Assembly (NCBI GenBank): GCA_964442355.1
Contig: CAYTZS010000281.1
Location: forward strand, 1-5,230
Origin: UBA6168 sp964442355
GTDB taxonomy: Bacteria > Bacteroidota > Bacteroidia > Chitinophagales > Saprospiraceae
Direction of reading: 5' to 3'
Length of the DNA stretch: 5,230 nt
The position numbers and the translations under genes are program-made. Positions 1-4,488 of the stretch are shown here, in pieces (the first letter of the stretch is position 1; the number at the start of each line of letters is the position of its first letter). The notes under the pieces are model-generated. The model saw nothing but the letters and a program-made list of their open reading frames with translations. It searched no databases and was not told the DNA's origin.

Positions 1-1059
1 GTTGATGAAGTCACCAAACGGTGTGTTGGCTTGCACGGACAGTAGCACAACGGCCACTGTCAGCAGCAGGGTGGCTGAAAGTTTCTCCATAACATTAGAT
101 TTATTTTGTGAAGGTTGTAGAATGCGTTGGATACGTAGCAGCAATTCGTTTTTGCTTTTGGAAAATGGCATGGCCAACGATGGAACGGCCACTTGTAGCT
201 CTTGCAAACTGACGAGCGCCTTGGCGTAAGCAAGGGAATTGCCGCAAAGCCGCACTGCAATGTCGTCGCAGCAGTTTTCCCGCTCGGTGCGCACATTGGC
301 AGAAATCCACCAAACAGCGGGGTTGAAGTAAAACAGGATTTCAATGCAGGACTGGAGCAGGTTCAACAGGTAGTCATGCCGTGCAACATGTGCCAGTTCA
401 TGCGCCAAGATGGCCTCGACTTGGGCAGTTGTCAGGTGATTGACAGCACCGATTGGGAGCAATACCATCGGTTTTAGCCACCCAACTACCATTGGCGCTT
501 GTGCCAAGGCTGATTCTAGCAGCCGCACCGGGCGCTTGATGTCGAGATTGGCCGACAATTGGGCCATTCGCTCCTGCCATACCTCCGGTAATGGAGATAT
601 CATCCGTGTCTTTAGCCGTTGCACGTAAAGTAGTCCGCCGAGCATTTTCAACATGAAAAACACCATACCCACTAGCCATACCGTGACGATGAGTGGCATA
701 TTTTCGTTGAAATAAGTCTGAAAAAAGCCACTGTACCCAGCTGCTGGATATTCGTCTGCAAGTCCAACATTTAAGAAAAAACGTCCTAACACGGTACCAT
801 CTTCTGCATAAACTAAGCTAGCAAGCTGCGATTTACTTTTTCCGAGATAATAAACAAACGTACCCACTGCCAAGAGCAAGGTTGTCACCAATGCTGCATT
901 CCCTGCGATGTATCGCTTTCGGGCATCCGTTTTTTGGAGTGCGAGCATATAGGCAGCAAGCAGTAATGCTACGACGAAAGCTTGCCAAAGTGAGTGGAGC
1001 ACCGTCCAGCCGAGGGCTTGGAGTGTGTCGGGGGGAAGGAGTTGGTGGATGAAGTCCAT
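1..1059 (-). CDS. BlaR1/MecR1-family M56 membrane zinc metalloprotease (partial, C-terminus beyond window)
   Basis: Reading leftward from an ATG at 1059-1057, the frame stays open for 353 codons to the window edge, so the C-terminus is missing. Seen directly: hydrophobic segments at about residues 15-41, 50-72 and 122-146, a soluble domain, then another segment at about 326-344. The soluble domain carries HELAH (His220, Glu221, His224), the preceding VGWLKPMVLLP block (192-202) and ERENCCDD (259-266), where Glu261 fits the ExxCD third zinc ligand. This is the M56 layout. In the BlaR1/MecR1 family the cytosolic protease lies between the third and fourth membrane segments, and an extracytoplasmic sensor follows the fourth. 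Signal binding outside activates the protease, which leads to cleavage of the BlaI-type repressor. The sensor is not visible here, so the ligand cannot be guessed. The gene starts 43 bases after the blaI-like gene on the same strand, so the two are probably co-transcribed. No Shine-Dalgarno sequence is seen before the start. The family call is firm; the inducer is unknown. Confidence 0.93.
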   Translation of the reverse strand, partial: MDFIHQLLPPDTLQALGWTVLHSLWQAFVVALLLAAYMLALQKTDARKRYIAGNAALVTTLLLAVGTFVYYLGKSKSQLASLVYAEDGTVLGRFFLNVGLADEYPAAGYSGFFQTYFNENMPLIVTVWLVGMVFFMLKMLGGLLYVQRLKTRMISPLPEVWQERMAQLSANLDIKRPVRLLESALAQAPMVVGWLKPMVLLPIGAVNHLTTAQVEAILAHELAHVARHDYLLNLLQSCIEILFYFNPAVWWISANVRTERENCCDDIAVRLCGNSLAYAKALVSLQELQVAVPSLAMPFSKSKNELLLRIQRILQPSQNKSNVMEKLSATLLLTVAVVLLSVQANTPFGDFIN

Positions 1060-1102
1060 AAGCTGCGATACGACTTTGGTGATTTACGAAAAAGAAAATG
1101 GC

Positions 1103-1477
1103 CTAGCCTTCATTTTCCATTTTCTCGATAAGCGCCTTGATCTGGTCAAGTTCGTCCTTCGAGGCTTTGTGGTTGCCAAGTGCCTGCATGACTAGGTTCA
1201 TGGCTGAGCCGCTGAACACATTGTCCACGAAGGTGCCAAGGAGATTGCGCTGGGTTTCATCCCTTTCGATAGCCGCTTCGTAAACATGACTGCGGGCATC
1301 GGTATTGCGGGTCACAAGGCCCTTTTCGAACATGATTTGTAGGAGCTTAAGCGTGGTGGTGTAGCCGACTTCTCGTCTTTCGGCCAATTCGTCATTGACT
1401 AAACGCACTGAACTGGGGCCCTTTTCCCAGAGTACTTGAAGGATTTCCAGTTCTGCATCGGTAGGTTTTGAAAGCAT
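1103..1477 (-). CDS. BlaI/MecI/CopY-family transcriptional repressor
   Basis: A complete 124-residue protein, the usual length for this family. The N-terminal winged helix-turn-helix spans about residues 5-70: PTDAELEILQVLWEKGP opens it, GYTTTLKLLQIMFEKGLV (38-55) matches the recognition helix and the lead into the wing, and a charged wing follows. The C-terminal part (about 75-120), with the segment VDNVFSGSAMNLV (84-96), fits the helical dimerisation arm; BlaI and MecI are cleaved in this region by their partner protease. Known family role: a dimeric repressor binding an inverted repeat at its own promoter. The M56 protease gene directly downstream is the expected partner. The inverted repeats around a candidate promoter upstream (1530-1604) support autoregulation, which is an inference. 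No beta-lactamase or PBP2a-like gene lies nearby, so the gene is not named blaI here. Confidence 0.94.
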   Translation of the reverse strand: MLSKPTDAELEILQVLWEKGPSSVRLVNDELAERREVGYTTTLKLLQIMFEKGLVTRNTDARSHVYEAAIERDETQRNLLGTFVDNVFSGSAMNLVMQALGNHKASKDELDQIKALIEKMENEG

Positions 1478-1529
1478 TTTATCGGTATTTACTTTTACTG
1501 GACGTCACATTTTAATGTGGCAGCCTTTT

Positions 1530-1547
1530 CTACGATTAGTTTCGTAC
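1530..1547. promoter_or_regulatory. Candidate BlaI-type operator, copy 1 (start-site proximal)
   Basis: CTACGA, six bases, TCGTAC: a hexamer inverted repeat with one mismatch, at the outermost base. It lies over the predicted start of the repressor transcript. It shares its arms and 6-base spacer with the perfect copy at 1587-1604. Binding by the adjacent BlaI-family protein is inferred. Confidence 0.55.
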
Positions 1548-1549
1548 TG

Positions 1550-1581
1550 CAATTTTATACGAACATTTTAGTAAGTCCAAA
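1550..1581 (-). promoter_or_regulatory. Candidate Bacteroidota-type promoter of the repressor-protease operon
   Basis: Read on the minus strand, TTTG at 1581-1578 serves as the -33 element, and TAAAATTG at 1557-1550 as the -7 element, one mismatch from TAnnTTTG. The spacer after TTG is 20 bases, inside the 17-23 range described for Flavobacterium-type promoters. Transcription would start near 1543, giving a leader of roughly 65 bases before the ATG at 1477. One repeat lies in the spacer and others flank the core, as expected for a repressed promoter. This is a motif match only. Confidence 0.5.
1557..1574. promoter_or_regulatory. Candidate BlaI-type operator, copy 2 (degenerate, inside promoter spacer)
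   Basis: ATACGA, six bases, TAGTAA. The left arm keeps TACGA and the right arm keeps TnGTA, in the same 6-base-spacer format as its neighbours. It sits between the candidate -33 and -7 elements. Alone it would not be convincing; it is listed because its spacing (27 and 30 bases centre to centre) places it in line with the two better copies. Confidence 0.35.
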
Positions 1582-1586
1582 TTTTT

Positions 1587-1604
1587 CTACGAAAAAAATC
1601 GTAG
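1587..1604. promoter_or_regulatory. Candidate BlaI-type operator, copy 3 (perfect inverted repeat)
   Basis: CTACGA, AAAAAA, TCGTAG: a perfect 6+6+6 inverted repeat. Symmetry extends outward with one mismatch through the flanking T-rich and A-rich runs. It lies just upstream of the candidate -33 element of the repressor operon. Classical BlaI/MecI operators are built on TACA/TGTA half sites; this TACGA/TCGTA form differs by one base and would be a variant of that code. Confidence 0.6.
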
Positions 1605-1639
1605 GAAAATGAAAATTACCTTTAGCCTCATTCTCTACG

Positions 1640-1740
1640 TGAGTAAATGGCCAATTTTAACGGTGGTTTAAGACTTGCTGAGCCTATTTTTGACAACCCT
1701 TGGTAGTATCCAGTGTTAAAGACTTACAAAAATTCAATCC
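1640..1740 (+). promoter_or_regulatory. Probable msrA promoter and leader
   Basis: TATTTTTG at 1685-1692 matches the Bacteroidota -7 consensus TAnnTTTG exactly. It would start transcription near 1698, about 40 bases before the msrA ATG. No good TTG lies 17-23 bases upstream, so the -33 element is weak or absent. The leader has no Shine-Dalgarno sequence. The inverted repeats at 1530-1604 are 80 or more bases upstream and do not overlap this box, so direct repression of msrA by the BlaI-like protein is not obvious from the layout. Confidence 0.4.
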
Positions 1741-2391
1741 ATGAAAATCCTGATAATTCCTGCTTTGATGATGGGCATCGTATTTGGCTCTTGTGCACAG
1801 ACAAAGCAAAAACCTTCAGTGGCTAAAGCTGGCGAAACAAAGCAAAACATGCAAAACAGCAATCTTTCGACGGCCACCTTTGGTGGTGGCTGCTTCTGGT
1901 GTACGGAAGCTATTTTTCAACAACTAAAGGGCGTGGAACTCGTATCATCCGGTTATTCGGGTGGAAAAGTGGATAACCCAAGTTATCGGGAAGTCTGCGA
2001 CGGTACTACGGGCCATGCAGAAGCCATACAGATTAAATTTGACCCTGCGGTCATCTCCTACGAACAATTGCTGCAAGTTTTTTTCACCACACATGATCCT
2101 ACCACCCTCAATAGACAAGGTGCTGACGTAGGCACACAGTACCGCTCCGTTATTTTCTACCACGACGATGCGCAGCGGGAAGTGGCTGAAAAAGTGAAAA
2201 AGGAATTTGCCCCGACAATTTGGGACAACCTAATCGTGACGGAAATAACCAGCTACTCAAAATTCTACAAGGCAGAAGATTACCACCAAAACTATTTCAA
2301 TGACAACCCAGAGCAGGGTTACTGCCGTGTTGTCATCAACCCGAAAGTCCAGAAATTCAGAAAAGAATATGCCGACTGGTTGAAGGAGTAG
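1741..2391 (+). CDS. msrA: Peptide-methionine (S)-S-oxide reductase MsrA, predicted lipoprotein
   Basis: Reduces the S-epimer of methionine sulfoxide in proteins back to methionine. All family hallmarks are present: the catalytic motif GCFWC (50-54; nucleophile Cys51), Glu56, GYSGG (71-75), the TGHAE block (90-94), HDPTTLNRQGADVGTQYRS (118-136) and a C-terminal QGYC whose Cys195 is the likely resolving cysteine. The 216-residue length is longer than a bare MsrA domain because of an N-terminal extension. That extension starts with one Lys and a hydrophobic stretch ending FGSC, a good type II signal peptide with lipidated Cys18, followed by a K/Q-rich linker (19-45). This predicts an envelope-anchored enzyme. 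The residues after Cys18 (AQTKQK) lack the acidic run associated with surface export in Bacteroidota, so a periplasmic location is more likely. An internal ATG at 1849 (Met37) could produce a cytosolic form. msrB follows after 20 bases, suggesting an operon. Catalysis is firm; localisation is inference. Confidence 0.96.
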   Translation: MKILIIPALMMGIVFGSCAQTKQKPSVAKAGETKQNMQNSNLSTATFGGGCFWCTEAIFQQLKGVELVSSGYSGGKVDNPSYREVCDGTTGHAEAIQIKFDPAVISYEQLLQVFFTTHDPTTLNRQGADVGTQYRSVIFYHDDAQREVAEKVKKEFAPTIWDNLIVTEITSYSKFYKAEDYHQNYFNDNPEQGYCRVVINPKVQKFRKEYADWLKE

Positions 2392-2411
2392 CTATTGAAA
2401 AATGACTGCAC

Positions 2412-2801
2412 ATGAAAGCAAAATCAAAGGAAAATTGGAACAATTTGACTCCGCAAGAAGCGTATGTCATTGAGCGAAAAGGCACGGAATACCCATTCGT
2501 GGGCGAGTTCGATAAACACTTTTCCGCAGGCACTTACATCTGCCGACGTTGTGAAGCACCGCTTTATCGGTCAGAAGATAAATTCAACTCCGGCTGCGGG
2601 TGGCCTGCTTTCGATGATGAAATACCTGGCGCCGTTCGTCGGGAAAAGGATGCGGATGGCCGCAGAGTGGAGATTTTATGTGCAAATTGTAACGGTCACC
2701 TTGGTCATGTGTTTGAGGGCGAGCGTTTAACTAAAAAGAACACCCGTCATTGTGTCAATTCGCTTTCAATGAAGTTCGTACCAGCTAGCGGTGGATTCTA
2801 A
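2412..2801 (+). CDS. msrB: Peptide-methionine (R)-S-oxide reductase MsrB
   Basis: Reduces the R-epimer of methionine sulfoxide, complementing MsrA. The 129-residue protein is essentially one MsrB domain. Two CxxC pairs (Cys44/Cys47 and Cys90/Cys93) form the structural zinc site. GCGWPAF (61-67) carries Cys62, the usual resolving-cysteine position. GHLGHVF (95-101) and RHCVNSLSMKF (112-122) follow, with catalytic Cys114. Cys rather than selenocysteine or Ser/Thr at both active positions indicates the standard thioredoxin-recycled form. No signal peptide or membrane segment is present, so the protein should be cytosolic, unlike the lipoprotein MsrA encoded just upstream. The start at 2412 fits the family's N-terminal length; an ATG at 2402 is out of frame and soon meets a stop. 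It is probably translated from the msrA transcript. Confidence 0.97.
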   Translation: MKAKSKENWNNLTPQEAYVIERKGTEYPFVGEFDKHFSAGTYICRRCEAPLYRSEDKFNSGCGWPAFDDEIPGAVRREKDADGRRVEILCANCNGHLGHVFEGERLTKKNTRHCVNSLSMKFVPASGGF

Positions 2802-2882
2802 CGGCAGGAAAGAAAAAATTGACATTAATACCAATACTGAACTATCATTTAGCAATTTAGAATTGCTTTCTTAAAAGTAAAA
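2802..2882 (+). other. msrB-paaY-like intergenic spacer with small hairpin
   Basis: An 81-base AT-rich spacer. AGCAATT (2851-2857) and AATTGCT (2861-2867) form a perfect 7-base stem with a 3-base loop, followed by TTCTT. This could be a weak terminator for the msr unit, or a structure in the leader of the next gene, whose ATG is only 15 bases downstream. The stem is short and AT-rich, so read-through into the next gene is likely. No convincing promoter pair is seen. Confidence 0.3.
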
Positions 2883-3482
2883 ATGACTTACGAATTCAAT
2901 GGTTATAAACCGGTTGTCCATGAGACTTCATTCGTTCACCCACTGGCGGCGGTGACGGGCAATGTCATCATTGGAAAATATGTTTATGTTGGCCCCGGCG
3001 CAGCTATTCGTGGTGATTGGGGAGAAATTGTCATCGAAGATGGTTGTAATGTACAAGAAAACTGCACAATTCACATGTTCCCAGGCGTTACTGTTCGCCT
3101 CATGGAAGGGGCACATGTTGGACATGGCGCTATCGTCCATGGAGCAGTTATAGGCCGAAATTCGCTCATCGGAATGAATGCTGTAATTATGGACAATGTG
3201 GAAATTGGAGAAGAATGCATCATTGGTGCATTGTGCTTCGTTGCAGCTGACACCAAAATACCACGTAGAAGTCTCGTGGTAGGAAACCCCGGAAAGATTA
3301 TCCGAGAAGTTAGCGATGAGATGGCTGGTTGGAAAACCAAAGGGACTGAGCTCTATCAACAATTGCCAGCAGAACTCTTCAGAACCTTGATGCCTTGTGA
3401 GCCATTGCGGGAAGTACCTGAAAACAGGCCAGTCCAAATGCCTGTTTTTGCAACTTGGAAAAACATAGGAGCCAAAAAATAA
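2883..3482 (+). CDS. PaaY/gamma-carbonic anhydrase-family hexapeptide-repeat protein
   Basis: A 199-residue left-handed beta-helix protein. Imperfect hexapeptide repeats (IIGKYV, VYVGPG, AVIGRN, LIGMNA, VEIGEE, IIGALC) run from about 24 to 140, and a helical C-terminal tail follows. The gamma-carbonic anhydrase zinc histidines are in place: His64, His81 and His86, with Arg43, Asp45, Gln58 and Asn60 in the expected active-site positions. The tail motif WKTKGTELYQQL (about 146-157) followed by CEPLREV is typical of the PaaY branch (E. coli PaaY is 196 residues) rather than of short YrdA/CaiE-like proteins. PaaY is a thioesterase associated with phenylacetate breakdown, and relatives have carbonic anhydrase activity. 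No other paa gene is in view, so I do not assign the pathway or the symbol. The protein should be cytosolic, as no signal peptide is seen. Family call strong, substrate uncertain. Confidence 0.9.
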   Translation: MTYEFNGYKPVVHETSFVHPLAAVTGNVIIGKYVYVGPGAAIRGDWGEIVIEDGCNVQENCTIHMFPGVTVRLMEGAHVGHGAIVHGAVIGRNSLIGMNAVIMDNVEIGEECIIGALCFVAADTKIPRRSLVVGNPGKIIREVSDEMAGWKTKGTELYQQLPAELFRTLMPCEPLREVPENRPVQMPVFATWKNIGAKK

Positions 3483-3522
3483 GAAAGGTTCATTGCAACG
3501 TTGCAATGAACCTTTCTTATTT
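3474..3522. terminator. Bidirectional intrinsic terminator: 46-base perfect palindrome
   Basis: Positions 3477-3522 are a perfect palindrome of 23 bases each way, centred on the CG at 3499-3500, with no built-in loop. It includes the stop codon of the PaaY-like gene (3480-3482) and ends 17 bases from the gldN stop. On the minus strand the stem runs into six T residues (complement of the A-run 3474-3479), a good terminator for gldN. On the plus strand the tail is the weaker TTATTTG. The position between convergent genes fits a shared terminator. Confidence 0.88.
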
Positions 3523-3538
3523 GTCGAACCGTCGCTAA

Positions 3539-4399
3539 TTAATAGGACCAGAGGTCATGTTCGAAGTTGAAGATTTCTTGTTTAATCTTGTCAGCTTCGA
3601 GCAAGAGATCAATACCAGTCAAGTAGTCTTGAATACGGCGGTCACGCACGTTGGACTCTTTATAGATGTAGCTTGAGAAAAATCGCATTTCCATCAAGTC
3701 TTCCCAAGTCATTGGGCTTGCATCATTACCAACGTTGAAAACGCGTTCCCTAGAAAGAATTTCACGAGCTTCTGGATAGTAAACCCAAAACATCGGCTTT
3801 TCATACAGGAAGTTGCCGTTTTCATCGGTTTTATCGATAAGCGGTGCTATACCAAGAATTCGGACTTGAAGGGTTGAGGTCTCTTCATCAAAGAACCAAA
3901 CCTCCTTCATGCGAAAACGTTTGACGTCTTCTGGATTGATGTCGTTTCTAACAACTTGAAGTTGCTCTTCATAAGTTTCAGGATCGAAAGTAATAACAGT
4001 ATCGATAGTAGCTCCCATAGAAGCAACTTCATCTGGTGTAAGTTTTGATGAAAACTTATCATCCTCTGTGCTGTAAACGGTTATCTCGCCTCCTGTTGCT
4101 GCATCCATAAGAATGGAAAAAAACGGTCTTTCTGGATAAGCAAAGGGCAAGTTCATTTTTTCACGAATGTCGATTACCCTCCAAATACGTTTTTCCCAAA
4201 AGATATCTGCCTCCCTGACGTGGTCATAAGGAAGAAGTCGTTTATCGTTTGTGAGCCTTTTATCAACAATATCATCCAAAGGACGACCTTCGTTGGGATC
4301 ACTGGATTCCGTTAAAATATTCTCAGGCTGCTGAGCATATGAAATATTGCAAAGCAATAGCAACGAGACTAGACTAAACAGTTTCAATGCAAACTTCAT
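3539..4399 (-). CDS. gldN: Gliding motility / type IX secretion protein GldN (PorN)
   Basis: GldN (PorN) is a periplasmic part of the type IX secretion system. With the lipoprotein GldK (PorK) it forms a ring under the outer membrane, coupled to the GldL-GldM motor. The 286-residue protein begins with a type I signal peptide: Lys2 and Lys6, a hydrophobic core at 7-19, and likely cleavage after SYA (Ala22). Cys17 in LLLLCN does not make a good lipobox. The hallmark family block EADIFWEKRIWRVIDIREK lies at 63-81, followed by NLPFAYP (83-89). Further family-like blocks are FRMKEVWFFDE, LGIAPLID and PMFWVYYPEAR, and the C-terminal third has aromatic-acidic segments ending EHDLWSY. The mature protein has no cysteine. 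It follows gldM on the same strand, in the conserved gldKLMN order, after an 89-base gap that contains a strong terminator-like hairpin. No clear promoter of its own was found. Confidence 0.94.
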   Translation of the reverse strand: MKFALKLFSLVSLLLLCNISYAQQPENILTESSDPNEGRPLDDIVDKRLTNDKRLLPYDHVREADIFWEKRIWRVIDIREKMNLPFAYPERPFFSILMDAATGGEITVYSTEDDKFSSKLTPDEVASMGATIDTVITFDPETYEEQLQVVRNDINPEDVKRFRMKEVWFFDEETSTLQVRILGIAPLIDKTDENGNFLYEKPMFWVYYPEAREILSRERVFNVGNDASPMTWEDLMEMRFFSSYIYKESNVRDRRIQDYLTGIDLLLEADKIKQEIFNFEHDLWSY

Positions 4400-4421
4400 G
4401 TTTCTGAATAGTTTTCAAAAT

Positions 4422-4474
4422 GAAAAAAAATACTAACTACCGGCTATAAACTATTCTACTCCGGTAGTTAGTAT
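4422..4474 (-). terminator. Intrinsic terminator (or attenuator) between gldM and gldN
   Basis: ATACTAACTACCGG (plus strand 4430-4443) and CCGGTAGTTAGTAT (4461-4474) form a perfect 14-base stem with a 17-base loop. On the minus strand the stem is followed at once by eight T residues (complement of the A-run 4422-4429), the full signature of a rho-independent terminator. It begins 14 bases after the gldM stop and precedes gldN, so it should end or reduce transcription from gldM into gldN unless read-through is allowed. Confidence 0.85.
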
Positions 4475-4488
4475 CTTAGGCACAAATT

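Noticed and set aside
2..679. Several open frames of 62-94 codons on both strands at the left end
   Set aside because: They overlap the M56 protease frame, which shows clear HELAH, ExxCD and transmembrane features; none of the alternatives resembles a protein family. They are out-of-frame shadows.
1069..1089. Two isolated TACGA half sites in the gap between the repressor and protease genes
   Set aside because: Neither has a TCGTA partner at the 6-base spacing seen in the operator copies at 1530-1604.
1506..1519. Short stem CACAT-TTTA-ATGTG in the blaI leader
   Set aside because: Only five base pairs and no T-run; too weak to call a terminator or riboswitch.
1647..1706. A 19-codon open frame (ATG GCC AAT ... 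TGG TAG) upstream of msrA, a possible leader peptide
   Set aside because: The best msrA -7 box (1685-1692) lies inside it, so it would not be on that transcript. No start signal, regulatory codon run or family resemblance supports it.
2819..2852. Possible promoter TTG-N21-TATCATTT before the PaaY-like gene
   Set aside because: The -7 element does not fit TAnnTTTG (the final TTTG is not matched), so it is no better than chance in AT-rich DNA.
2928..3506. A 192-codon antisense frame opposite the PaaY-like gene
   Set aside because: It mirrors a well-supported coding sequence, its translation is rich in Ser, Asn, Cys and His without domain features, and it would run through the palindromic terminator.
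4395..4450. Independent gldN promoter in the spacer
   Set aside because: TCATTTTG on the minus strand is one base off the -7 consensus, but no TTG lies at a suitable distance upstream; the nearby T-run is explained by the terminator.
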